In this document: positions 52,268-60,615 of the stretch, in pieces
Numbering within the stretch: the stretch's first letter is position 1
Layout: the number at the start of each line of letters is the position of its first letter
Source of the DNA: Embleya sp045207785
GTDB taxonomy: Bacteria > Actinomycetota > Actinomycetes > Streptomycetales > Streptomycetaceae
NCBI RefSeq assembly: GCF_045207785.1
Contig: NZ_CP108776.1
Location: 5,704,001-5,768,000 of the forward strand
Reading direction: 5' to 3'
Length of the DNA: 64,000 bases
Program-made: the position numbers and the translations under genes
The notes under the pieces: generated by a model
Database searches by the model: none
Seen by the model: only the letters and a program-made list of their open reading frames with translations
What the model was told of the DNA's origin: nothing

Positions 52268-53104
52268 TTACGCGGGTTGCGTCGTTCCGTGCGGAATTTG
52301 CGTCGGTGCCGCCGCGGGCACACTGCGTGCCTGTACCTCCTGGGCGAGCACGACCACCGCGAGCAGGCCCAGCGCGACCCCGAGACCGATCACGTTCGTG
52401 CCGTTGCCGACGGATCGGCACGACCAGCCGATCAGGGTCGCGAACAGCCAGAACGCCGCGATGTACAGGCCCGGCGCGTCCCGACGGCGCAGGAACGCCA
52501 CCAGGAAGAGCACGGCGAGCAGGATGAACGGCGCGATGGCGGCGAACTCCTGGCTCTTGAGGTCGCTCGCCGTCCAGCCGTCCGCGTCGCCGAAGGCGGA
52601 GAACGCCTGGTGTCGGTGGACCCTGTGGCTGGACGGCGCGAACGGCGCGGAGACCAGGCCCGCGAGCGGGCCCCACACCAGCAGAACGGCCAGCCGGGCG
52701 GACCACAGCAGCGCGACGGCCGCGGCCAGGCCCGCCCCGAGCGCGTCGGCGACGTCGCGCGCGATCGCCACCGTGCGACCGATCGGCAGCGGGCCCTCTT
52801 GCAGGGCCTCGGCGAGGGTGCGGCCGTCGACGAACTCCATCACCAGGAAGGGCGTCGGCTCGTCGCCGGTGAGGTCCTCGCCGACGTCGTACAGCGTCGC
52901 GACGCCGGGGTGCGACAGCGCGGCCACGGTCCGGGCCTCGCGGCGGAAGCGGTCGCGGAACTCCTGTTGCCTGGTCAGCTCGGCGGGCAGCACCTTGACC
53001 GCGACGGTGCGGCCGAGTTCGCGGTCGACGCTGCGCCAGACCGCGCCCATCCCGCCGCGCCCGACCGCCTGGCCCAGTTCGTACCGTCCCCCCAGAACGC
53101 GCAT
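52268..53104 (-). CDS. Ser/Thr kinase N-lobe fused to membrane helices, C-lobe missing
   Basis: A 278-residue protein. The first 120 residues are a textbook Hanks-type N-lobe: glycine loop GQAVGRGGMGAVWRSVDREL, ATP lysine in VAVKVLPAEL, the helix C glutamate in RFRREARTVAALSHPGVATL, and the hinge VMEFVDGRTL. After IARDVADAL, where a normal kinase has HRDxKPxN, the chain goes straight into GAGLAAAVALLWSARLAVLL and further membrane helices. The catalytic loop, DFG and the entire C-lobe are absent. No frame change is needed, so it could be a real truncated pseudokinase, or a deletion. It lies on the opposite strand inside the catabolic cluster. Confidence 0.78.
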   Translation of the reverse strand: MRVLGGRYELGQAVGRGGMGAVWRSVDRELGRTVAVKVLPAELTRQQEFRDRFRREARTVAALSHPGVATLYDVGEDLTGDEPTPFLVMEFVDGRTLAEALQEGPLPIGRTVAIARDVADALGAGLAAAVALLWSARLAVLLVWGPLAGLVSAPFAPSSHRVHRHQAFSAFGDADGWTASDLKSQEFAAIAPFILLAVLFLVAFLRRRDAPGLYIAAFWLFATLIGWSCRSVGNGTNVIGLGVALGLLAVVVLAQEVQARSVPAAAPTQIPHGTTQPA

Positions 53105-53312
53105 GTCTCCCCCGGAGCATCGTGAAGCGGGCTTGCGTGGATCGCGCGAGGCGCGGTTTCGAGCCGCGGTATTGCGAAGCGTGGTTTCAGGCCGTGGTTT
53201 CGAGGCTGGTTTCGGAGCGTGATTTCGGGGCTTTCGTGGCGAGAAAGTACCGCCGGACGCCGGGGTCTCGGGAGTGCTTTGCCGGATCGTGTCCGAAGAC
53301 CGTCGGGTAAAG

Positions 53313-53326
53313 TGACTCAGTCAAGG
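53313..53326 (+). promoter_or_regulatory. TGACTCAGTCAAGG site before the GMC gene
   Basis: The palindrome TGACT-C-AGTCA is followed by AGG. The same 14-mer with two changes lies before the FadD19-like gene at 54791. AAGGA at its end can also serve as ribosome binding site, so binding here would block both transcription and translation starts. Confidence 0.6.
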
Positions 53327-53336
53327 AATTTGGGGG

Positions 53337-54764
53337 GTGGGCGTGGACGCGGACGTCATCGTGGTCGGCGGCGGGACCAGCGGCGCGGTGCTCGCCGCGC
53401 GGCTCTCCGAGGACCCCGGCCGGCGGGTGCTGCTGCTCGAACAGGGGCCCGACGACAGCGCGTACGACGACTCGGTGTTGCGCCCCGAGCGGGCCGGCGC
53501 GGTGTGGGGCGGGACGCCGTTCACCACGTCGTACGCGATGCGCGGCGCGGATCGCACGGTCGACATGGTGCGCGGGCGGGTGCTCGGCGGGACGTCCGCG
53601 ATCAACTACATGGCCACCGTGCGCGGCCAACCCGGCGACTACGACGCGTGGGCCGCGCGCGGGCTGCCCGGGTGGGGCTGGGACGACATCCTGGCGACCT
53701 TCCGGGCGATGGAGACCGACCTGGATCACGGGTCCACCGAACTGCACGGCCGCGCCGGTCCGTTGCGGGTGCGGCGGTGGCGCCGCGAGCAGTTCGCGCC
53801 GTGCCACGCGGCGCTCGTGGACGGGCTGCGCGAACTCGGCGTCGGGTGGACCGAGGACGTCAACGACCCCGCGTCGCTGCCCGCGGTCGGCGCGTTTCCG
53901 GCGACGGTCGATCCGGTCACGGGCGAACGACTCACGGTGAGTCGGGCCTACCTGACACGTGCCGTGCGGGAGCGCGGGAACCTCACCGTGAGGGTGGGCG
54001 TGACGGTCGATCGGGTGCTGTTCGACGGCGCGGTGGTCCGGGGCGTGCGTACGGCGGACGGTGGTGGGTTCACCGCGCGCGAGGTGGTGGTGTGCTGCGG
54101 CGCGATCGAGTCGCCGGCGCTGCTGTTGCGCTCGGGCGTCGGGCCGGGCGGCGCGGTCGCGGAGCTGCCGGGCGTGGGGGCGAACCTCCAGGACCACGTG
54201 GGTCCTTCGCTGCTGTACCGCCAGGCCGAACCGGTTCCGCTCGTGGGCAGCCCGGCGCAGACGTTGTGGTTCGGGCGCACGCCGGGCGCGCCGCGGATCG
54301 ACTTCCACGTGCTCGCGATCCCGGTGGACGACGTGCACTTCGCGATCGTGCCGTTCCTGCTCGACATCGCCGGGCGCGGCGCGGTGACGCTGGACGACGC
54401 GGGGGCGGCGGTCGTGACGATGCCCGAGCCGGACGCGGCCGACCGCGAGCGGCTGCGCTGGGTCGTGGGCGAGCTGGCGAAATGGGAGCGGACGAGCGCG
54501 TACCGGGCGCTCGGGGCGACCCGGCTGCTGCCGGCGGGCGAGTTGACGGTCCCCGAGGGCGTGATCAGTTACGGCCACCTGGGTGGCTCGTGCGCGATGG
54601 GTCCGGACGGGGATCCCGGCGCCGTGCTCGATCGGGACTGCCGGGTCAGGGGGGTCGAGGGGTTGCGGGTCGTGGACGCGTCGGCGATGCCGGTGCTGCC
54701 GGCGGGGAACACGTATCTGGGCTGCGTGATGATGGCGGAGCGGGTGGCCCGGTCGGTGGGGTGA
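53337..54764 (+). CDS. GMC-family FAD oxidoreductase
   Basis: A 475-residue flavoprotein that oxidises an alcohol. FAD is bound by VIVVGGGTSGAVLAARLSED, and RVLGGTSAINYMATVRGQPG is the GMC signature. The active-site His lies in GHLGGSCAMG, and PAGNTYLGCVMMAERVA closes the FAD domain. GTG 53337 is used, with AAGGA 9 nt upstream; GTG 53343 is possible. The size resembles MftG, but no mycofactocin genes are nearby. The shared operator-like sequence suggests it acts with the FadD19-like ligase 145 nt downstream. Confidence 0.88.
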   Translation: MGVDADVIVVGGGTSGAVLAARLSEDPGRRVLLLEQGPDDSAYDDSVLRPERAGAVWGGTPFTTSYAMRGADRTVDMVRGRVLGGTSAINYMATVRGQPGDYDAWAARGLPGWGWDDILATFRAMETDLDHGSTELHGRAGPLRVRRWRREQFAPCHAALVDGLRELGVGWTEDVNDPASLPAVGAFPATVDPVTGERLTVSRAYLTRAVRERGNLTVRVGVTVDRVLFDGAVVRGVRTADGGGFTAREVVVCCGAIESPALLLRSGVGPGGAVAELPGVGANLQDHVGPSLLYRQAEPVPLVGSPAQTLWFGRTPGAPRIDFHVLAIPVDDVHFAIVPFLLDIAGRGAVTLDDAGAAVVTMPEPDAADRERLRWVVGELAKWERTSAYRALGATRLLPAGELTVPEGVISYGHLGGSCAMGPDGDPGAVLDRDCRVRGVEGLRVVDASAMPVLPAGNTYLGCVMMAERVARSVG

Positions 54765-54790
54765 GGGTGCGGTCGGCGGAGCTATTCTTT

Positions 54791-54804
54791 TGACCAAGTC
54801 AAGG
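54791..54804 (+). promoter_or_regulatory. TGACCAAGTCAAGG site before the acyl-CoA ligase gene
   Basis: The inverted repeat TTGAC-CAA-GTCAA (from 54790) matches the site before the GMC gene at 12 of 14 bases. It lies 106 nt before the ligase ATG and just past the GMC stop. A second TTGACC word follows at about 54810. Confidence 0.6.
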
Positions 54805-54909
54805 GTAAGTTGACCGTCCCTGCTTCGATCCGGACCGGATCCGCGCCTCGGCTTGGTCCTTCGACACCCGGGTCCCGAAGCGTCCGTTCATCCGCCGTGG
54901 GAGCCGACC

Positions 54910-56526
54910 ATGACGCCCGTCAGCCCGTCGTTCAACCTCGCAGACCTCTTCGAGATCGTGGTCGACGCGATTCCCGACCGGACCGCGTTGGTCGCGGGCG
55001 AGGTACGACTGACCTACCGTCAGCTCGACGAGCGCGCCAACCGGGTCGCACACCACCTGCTCGGTGCCGGGGTCGAGCCCGGCGACTTCGTCGGCATCCA
55101 CGCGTGGAACCGCGCGGAGTGGGTCGAGGCGATGATCGGCTGTTACAAGGCGCGCGCGGTGCCGATCAACATCAACTACCGCTACGTCGAGGCGGAGCTG
55201 CGCTACCTGTACGAGAACTCCGGGATGGTCGCGGTCGTCGCCGAGCGCTCGTTCGCCCCGCTCACCGCCGCGATCCGGGCCGACTTCCCGGCGCTGAGGC
55301 ACGTGCTGATCCTGGAGGACGGCTCGACCGAGCCCGCCGAGGACACCGTCGGCTACGAGGACGCGCTCGCGGCGGCCTCGCCCGCCCGCGACTTCGGCGC
55401 GCGCAGCGGCGACGACGTGTACGGCCTGTACACGGGCGGCACGACCGGGATGCCCAAGTGCGTGCTCTGGCGTGGCGAGGACATCTTCTTCGCGGCCCTG
55501 CAGGCCGGTCGCGGCGCCCGGCCGAAGTTGGCGACGCCGGACGAACTCGCGGAGACGGTCCGCGAATCGGCCGGGCTGACCATGCTCGGCCTCGCGCCGA
55601 TGATGCACGGCGGCGGGCAGTGGTCGATGTGGAACACCTTCTACATGGGCAACACCTTCCTGATGTGGACCGGGCGCAGCTTCGAGGCCGACACCGTGAT
55701 GGCGCTCACGGCGCGGGAGAAGGCGCTGTCGATGGCGGTGGTCGGGGACGGCATGGGCCGCCCCATCGCGGACTGGCTCGCGGCCAACCCCGACACGTAC
55801 GACCTGTCCGCGCTCGCGGCGATCAGCAACGGCGGCGCGCCGATGAGCACGGCGGTGCGGCAGGCGCTGGAGAAGGCCGGCCTGTTCGTCATCGACAGCT
55901 TCGGCGCGTCCGAGACCGGCGCGGCCGCGCGACAGACCGGCACGCTCGGCGCGGCCACCCGGTTCGCGTCCTCGGAGACCACGACCGTCCTCGACGATCG
56001 GCTCGTCCCGGTCGAGCCGGGCTCGGGTGTCGTGGGCCGACTGGCCGTCAGCGGGCACATCCCGCTCGGGTACCACGGCGACGAGGAGAAGACGAAGGCG
56101 ACGTTCGTGCTCGACCCCGACGGGCGCCGCTGGGTGCTGCCCGGCGACTTCGCGCTGATGGAGCAGGACGGCAGCATCATCCTGCTCGGGCGCGGCAGTT
56201 CGACCATCAACACCGGCGGCGAGAAGGTCTACCCCGACGAGGTCGAGGGCGCGCTCAAGACGCACGCCGACGTGTTCGACGCGGTCGTGGTCGGCGTCCC
56301 GGACCCGCGCTTCGGCCAGGCGGTGACGGCGCTCGTCGTGGTCCGCGAGGGCACCTCCCCGGCGCCGGAGGCGATCACCGCGCACGCGCGCACCCAGATC
56401 GCCGGGTACAAGGCGCCCAAGCGGATCCACTTCGTCGAGTCGATCCCGCGCACGGCGGCGGGGAAGGTGGACCTGCGCGCGGCCAAGGCGCGGGCGGAGG
56501 AGTTGTCGGAGGAGCCGGCGCGGTAG
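54910..56526 (+). CDS. acyl-CoA ligase (FadD19-like)
   Basis: ATP-dependent activation of a carboxylic acid to its CoA thioester. It has 538 residues from ATG 54910. The adenylation motif GLYTGGTTGMPKCVLWRGED, the block SFGASETGAAARQT and the C-terminal motif IINTGGEKVYPDEVE-like (STINTGGEKVYPDEVEGALK) are intact, and the catalytic lysine is in PRTAAGKVDLRAA. The N-terminal region FNLADLFEIVVDAIPDRTAL and NINYRYVEAELRYLYENSGM closely recall mycobacterial FadD19, which activates C24-branched sterol side chains. It supplies the substrate for the dehydrogenases upstream. Confidence 0.9.
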   Translation: MTPVSPSFNLADLFEIVVDAIPDRTALVAGEVRLTYRQLDERANRVAHHLLGAGVEPGDFVGIHAWNRAEWVEAMIGCYKARAVPININYRYVEAELRYLYENSGMVAVVAERSFAPLTAAIRADFPALRHVLILEDGSTEPAEDTVGYEDALAAASPARDFGARSGDDVYGLYTGGTTGMPKCVLWRGEDIFFAALQAGRGARPKLATPDELAETVRESAGLTMLGLAPMMHGGGQWSMWNTFYMGNTFLMWTGRSFEADTVMALTAREKALSMAVVGDGMGRPIADWLAANPDTYDLSALAAISNGGAPMSTAVRQALEKAGLFVIDSFGASETGAAARQTGTLGAATRFASSETTTVLDDRLVPVEPGSGVVGRLAVSGHIPLGYHGDEEKTKATFVLDPDGRRWVLPGDFALMEQDGSIILLGRGSSTINTGGEKVYPDEVEGALKTHADVFDAVVVGVPDPRFGQAVTALVVVREGTSPAPEAITAHARTQIAGYKAPKRIHFVESIPRTAAGKVDLRAAKARAEELSEEPAR

Positions 56527-56653
56527 GGCGGGCTTTTCGGGGCCGGGCGGGTGGGGCGGCGGGGCGGGGCGGGTCCGCCCCCGGCTCGCTCCGGCCCGGC
56601 CTGCTTGGTCGGTTCGGCCTGCTCGGCCTGCCCGGTGAGCCGGGTCGGCCCGG

Positions 56654-57976
56654 TCAGCTCAGGATCCGGGTCAGCGTGTGGATGAGCAGTCCCACCAGCG
56701 CGCCCACGACGGTGCCGTTGATGCGGATGAACTGGAGATCGCGCCCGACGTTGATCTCGATCTTGCGGCTGGTCTCCTTGGGGTCCCACGCGCCGACGGT
56801 GTCGGTGATCAGGGCGGTGATCTCGTCGCGGTAGGTGGTCACGATGTAGGCGGCGGCCTGCTCGATCCAGCGGTCCGCCTTGCCGCGCATGCGGGGGTCC
56901 TCGGCGAGCCGGACGGCCAGTGAGCGGACGGCGTCGGTGACCCGGCTGCGCAGTTCGCTGTCCGGGTCCTCGGTGGCCTCGACAAGCATCGCGCGGGCGG
57001 CGCCCCACACCGACGCGATCAGCTCCTGGACCGCCGGGTGCGCGATGGTGCGGTCCCGCAGACCCTCTATCTGCGCGATCATCCGGGGATCGCTCTGTAG
57101 GTCCCGGGCCACCTCGGCGAGGAAGTTGTCGATCGCGAGCCGGGCCGGGTGCTCCGGGTCGTCGCGCACCGCGGCCGCGAAGCGGACCAGTTCGCGGTGC
57201 ACCTTGTTGGCGATCTGCTTGTCCAGGAAGCGCGGGGACCAGCCGGGGGATTCCTCGTTGACCACGCGCAGGACGGCGTCGCGGTGCAGGTCCAGCCAAT
57301 CGTGCGCCTTGCCCGCGACCAGGTCGACGAGGCCGTGGTGCGCGCCGTCGCGGACCAGGCGGTCGAGCAGCTCGCCGATCGGCTGCGCCACCGCGTGCGC
57401 GGAGACGCGCCGGGTGATCGCCTGCCCGAACACGGTCTGCACGTCCTCGTCGCGCAGCACGGTCAGCGCGGCGCGGGCGAGCGCGCCGAGTTGCTCGGTG
57501 ACCCGCTCGGCGTGGCCGGGCGCGGCGAGCCAGGCACCGGCCCGCCGCGAGACCTCCATCCGGGTCAGCCGCTGTCGGACCACCGAGTCGGAGAGGAAGT
57601 TCTCCCCGACGAAGTCGCCGAGATTGCGGCCGAGAGCGTCCTTGCGGGTGGGAATGATCGCGGTGTGCGGAATCGGCAGACCGAGCGGGCGCCGGAACAA
57701 CGCGGTCACCGCGAACCAGTCGGCCATCGCACCGACCATCCCGGCCTCCGCCGCCGCCTGCACATATCCGGCCCAGGCTCCGGCCCCCCGCGACTCCGCC
57801 CACCGCGCGAGTATGTACAAAACGGTCGCGAACACCAAGAACCCGGTCGCGATCACCTTCATCCGCCGCACGCCCCGAAGCTTCTCCTCCTCGGAGGCCG
57901 TGCGAACCGCCCCACCGGACACGGAACGCGAAGGAGCGGGTGGCGGAGACTCGGCCGGATCAACCATGACGCCCAT
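56654..57976 (-). CDS. DUF445 family membrane protein
   Basis: A 440-residue protein from ATG 57976; ATG 57967 is also plausible and neither has a clear ribosome binding site. One N-terminal hydrophobic helix (VIATGFLVFATVLYILARWA), then a second weaker one (AAEAGMVGAMADWFAVTALF), lead to a long helical soluble part (PIPHTAIIPTRKDALGRNLG is the DUF445 signature). A C-terminal helix (NGTVVGALVGLLIHTLTRIL) closes it. Function is unknown; the family is widespread in bacteria. It is convergent with the ligase gene across 127 bp of GC-rich DNA. Confidence 0.85.
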   Translation of the reverse strand: MGVMVDPAESPPPAPSRSVSGGAVRTASEEEKLRGVRRMKVIATGFLVFATVLYILARWAESRGAGAWAGYVQAAAEAGMVGAMADWFAVTALFRRPLGLPIPHTAIIPTRKDALGRNLGDFVGENFLSDSVVRQRLTRMEVSRRAGAWLAAPGHAERVTEQLGALARAALTVLRDEDVQTVFGQAITRRVSAHAVAQPIGELLDRLVRDGAHHGLVDLVAGKAHDWLDLHRDAVLRVVNEESPGWSPRFLDKQIANKVHRELVRFAAAVRDDPEHPARLAIDNFLAEVARDLQSDPRMIAQIEGLRDRTIAHPAVQELIASVWGAARAMLVEATEDPDSELRSRVTDAVRSLAVRLAEDPRMRGKADRWIEQAAAYIVTTYRDEITALITDTVGAWDPKETSRKIEINVGRDLQFIRINGTVVGALVGLLIHTLTRILS

Positions 57977-58028
57977 TCTGATCATCTGCCCACACGAGAG
58001 CCCGCACGACACCGCCACATCGACGTGG

Positions 58029-58083
58029 CCACCCCGACATGTGTGCTCGCACGTCGGGGTGGGTATGAGTCAGGCGTTATATT
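58029..58083. promoter_or_regulatory. 10-bp inverted repeat and -10 box before the HigBA-like pair
   Basis: CCACCCCGAC (58029-58038) and GTCGGGGTGG (58053-58062) form a long palindrome in the gap between DUF445 and the toxin gene. TATATT (58078-58083) ends 6 nt before the toxin GTG, so the transcript is probably leaderless. The repeat is the likely operator of the antitoxin. Confidence 0.6.
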
Positions 58084-58089
58084 TGATAG

Positions 58090-58461
58090 GTGCCATGGGA
58101 AATCTGCCTTCTGGAACCGGTCGAGAGCTGGTTCCTGAAGCTATGCGAGACCGAACCGGATTCGGCGGCCCTCATTGCGGAGGCCATCGACCTACTGGCC
58201 GAACGGGGACCGGCGATAGGCCGGCCGTTGGTGGACACCCTTCAAGGGAGCCGACTGCCGAATCTCAAGGAACTGCGTCCGGCTTCACGGCGGCGAACCG
58301 AGATTCGCATACTGTTTGTTTTCGATCCGGACCGACAAGCGATCTTCCTCGTGGCCGGTGACAAAGCCGGCCGGTGGTCGCGGTGGTACGAAGAAGCGAT
58401 CCCGCTCGCGGAAGCTCGCTATGACGAGTACCGCACGGAGCAAAAGGAGCAAGGATCATGA
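58090..58461 (+). CDS. higB: RelE/HigB-family toxin
   Basis: A 123-residue protein of the Gp49/HigB type, an mRNA-cutting toxin acting on ribosomes. Core: RGPAIGRPLVDTLQGSRLPN, LKELRPASRRRTEIRILFVF and DPDRQAIFLVAGDKAGRWSR. The basic residues and the final Lys/Arg/Trp cluster fit the family's RNA-binding face. It starts at GTG 58090 with a -10 box close by. The toxin is encoded first, as in HigBA, and overlaps the antitoxin by 4 nt (ATGA). Confidence 0.88.
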   Translation: MPWEICLLEPVESWFLKLCETEPDSAALIAEAIDLLAERGPAIGRPLVDTLQGSRLPNLKELRPASRRRTEIRILFVFDPDRQAIFLVAGDKAGRWSRWYEEAIPLAEARYDEYRTEQKEQGS

Positions 58462-58787
58462 GTCCCGCGCGGCGCTGGCAGGATGTGAAGGCCGAGGCCC
58501 ATCGAGTCGACCCGACGTTGGCGGACCCGGCGGTGCAGTCGCGGGCTCGTGCGGAAATGGACGCCTATGTCGTCGGTTTTCACCTGAAGGAACTTCGCAA
58601 GTCGTTGGGAAGGACCCAGGCGGAGGTCGCGGCGGTGCTCGGAGTCTCCCAGTCCCGGGTCTCGCAGATCGAGACCGGGGACCTGGAAGCGATGGAGTTG
58701 GAGACTCTGCGTTCGTATGCGGCCGCGTTGGGGGGCCGCCTCGATGTGACGGTGAGCATCGGTGACCTGTCGTTTCGGGTGGCGTGA
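58458..58787 (+). CDS. higA: XRE-family antitoxin (HigA-like)
   Basis: A 109-residue DNA-binding antitoxin. The helix-turn-helix is HLKELRKSLGRTQAEVAAVL plus GVSQSRVSQIETGD at residues about 42-75. A short C-terminal beta part (GGRLDVTVSIGDLSFRV) probably contacts the toxin. It should repress the pair through the palindrome at 58029-58062. The N-terminal 40 residues are helical. Confidence 0.88.
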   Translation: MSPARRWQDVKAEAHRVDPTLADPAVQSRARAEMDAYVVGFHLKELRKSLGRTQAEVAAVLGVSQSRVSQIETGDLEAMELETLRSYAAALGGRLDVTVSIGDLSFRVA

Positions 58788-58798
58788 GGCGATCGGCG

Positions 58799-59530
58799 TC
58801 ACAGCGTCCACAGGCCCTTGGCCAGGGTGACGGTGCCGCCGGCCAGGGCCAGCCACAGAACGGTGGTCTTGGCGCGGTGTTCGGGGGTGCGGGCGGCGAG
58901 GAAGCGGCCGATGCCGGCGCCGGCCACGAGGGCCGCGGTGGTGGTGGTCCAGGCCGGGGTGGTCAGGTGCGGTGGGGTCTTGCTCGCGACCGAGAGGATG
59001 TTGACCACGACGCCGTAGAACTGGGCGTTCGGGAGGAACTCGGCGGCGGTCCAGCCCGCGTCGAGGGCGTACAGGGATACCGCCGGGCCGCCGACGCCGG
59101 CCGAGGAGTTCATGAAGCCGCTCGCGGCGCCGGCCGCCACCGCGCCGCGGCGGGCCCGTAGGGCCGGTACCTGTACACCGCGCATCACGAACAGGACGGC
59201 GACGCACACCGCGGCGCCGACACCGGAGAGCAGCCATGGTTCGGGGAGGCGCTCGGCCACCCACGACCCGAGCGGCACGGTGCACCCGGCCGCGATCACC
59301 AGGGGCAGCATCGAGGCCAGGCGCACTCGGCGCCAGGAGCCGGCCAGGCCGATCGCGCTGATCGTGCCGGCGGCGAAATTGGACAGGACGACCCCCTGGG
59401 CCGGCCCGAGCAGCAGGACCAGGCCGGGGGCGGACACGAGGGCGAATCCCATGCCGGTGAGTCGTTGCACCGACGCGCCCAGGAGGACGATTCCGCCGAG
59501 GAGGAGAGCCACGGACCAGACATCGGACAC
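58799..59530 (-). CDS. TauE/SafE-family permease
   Basis: A 243-residue membrane protein with about eight helices. The twin motif LTGMGFALVSAPGLVLLLGP near the N-terminus and MNSSAGVGGPAVSLYALDAG in the second half are the family's paired signatures. Members export sulfite, sulfoacetate or other organic anions. No sulfur genes are near, so the substrate is unknown. It is convergent with the antitoxin gene across 11 bp. Confidence 0.88.
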   Translation of the reverse strand: MSDVWSVALLLGGIVLLGASVQRLTGMGFALVSAPGLVLLLGPAQGVVLSNFAAGTISAIGLAGSWRRVRLASMLPLVIAAGCTVPLGSWVAERLPEPWLLSGVGAAVCVAVLFVMRGVQVPALRARRGAVAAGAASGFMNSSAGVGGPAVSLYALDAGWTAAEFLPNAQFYGVVVNILSVASKTPPHLTTPAWTTTTAALVAGAGIGRFLAARTPEHRAKTTVLWLALAGGTVTLAKGLWTL

Positions 59531-59669
59531 GGAACATCCTCGGGCCGGCGGATTCTGACGACCCGACAGCTATACCGGACGTGGCGTGGCGGGTGGGCCG
59601 CGGGCCGGCCTCGCCGGATGGCTGTACCCCCTGGCTGATCCGGCGACGTGACCGGAAGGTTTGCCCGTT

Positions 59670-60428
59670 CTAGGTGATCCGGCTGCGGAAGCCTCGGCCC
59701 GTGGCGCGGAGTTGGCGGATCTCCAGGGCACTCAGGACGCTGACGCCGACGAGGGCCGCGATCGAGACGAGGTTCCCGAGCTGTTCGGGGGTTGCGATGA
59801 CGCCGTCGGCGAAGCGGTCCACCACGATCGCCGCGATCACCAGGAACGGGGCCGCGAGGGGCGGCAGGATCGGGTGGGCGTTGCCCGCGTTGAACACCGA
59901 GCCGACCGCGAACACCGGCACGATCAGCAGGAACGCGATGGTCGGCACGATCAGGATCAGCACGACCGGGATCTGGATCAACTCGTTCCCGCGCAGATCG
60001 ACGACCACGTGCGTCCACGCGAACATCACGCCTGCGGCGGCCAGGGCCAGGGCCAGGATCGTGGCCACCGGCCCGATCCCGTCGTCGCTCCAGGCCAGTC
60101 GCCGCGCGCGGTTCCACCGATCTCCCGGTTGGCCGAGCGAGATCATCACAATGCCGAGCAGCGGTACCAGGGACGCGGCCACGAGCGCCATCGCCGCGTA
60201 CTTGTTCAGCAGGAGCACCGTGAACTTGCCCATCCCGTGCGGCCCGAAGCCGTAGCGCCAGGCCAGGAACAGCGTCACGCCGGTGGTCACGGCCGAGCGA
60301 ACCATGCCGTACGAGGTCCACCCGGCCGCACGCGCCGTCAGCGTCAGCAGGATGCCGACGAACGCGAACACCCAGACGAACACGATCTGCGTCAGACCCC
60401 ACCCGAAGCCCAACAGCCAACCCAGCAT
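59670..60428 (-). CDS. multi-helix membrane protein of unknown function
   Basis: A 252-residue protein with about seven hydrophobic helices (for example LTQIVFVWVFAFVGILLTLT, YAAMALVAASLVPLLGIVMI, IQIPVVLILIVPTIAFLLIV). I do not recognise the family. It stands 139 nt from TauE/SafE on the same strand and is divergent from the caspase gene (188 nt), with which it might share control. Confidence 0.7.
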   Translation of the reverse strand: MLGWLLGFGWGLTQIVFVWVFAFVGILLTLTARAAGWTSYGMVRSAVTTGVTLFLAWRYGFGPHGMGKFTVLLLNKYAAMALVAASLVPLLGIVMISLGQPGDRWNRARRLAWSDDGIGPVATILALALAAAGVMFAWTHVVVDLRGNELIQIPVVLILIVPTIAFLLIVPVFAVGSVFNAGNAHPILPPLAAPFLVIAAIVVDRFADGVIATPEQLGNLVSIAALVGVSVLSALEIRQLRATGRGFRSRIT

Positions 60429-60615
60429 GGATTACCAGCTCCCCCCGAATCCGCGGAGACCGGGTCGGCGTCCGCACGAGCGGGGTTCAGTGAAGCGCAA
60501 CGGCCGCCCCGCGCGCGGGGATTTCCGGACGCCGACCGGAACCCGGCCCGAACGCGCCCCGACTTCGCCCGGGTTCGGTCCGCACCCGCCCGTTCGACCC
60601 TGGCAGGCTGCTCGT

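Noticed and set aside
53337..54764. Assignment of the GMC enzyme as mycofactocin MftG
   Set aside because: Size is similar, but no mftA-F genes are present and the shared sites tie it to the acyl-CoA ligase.
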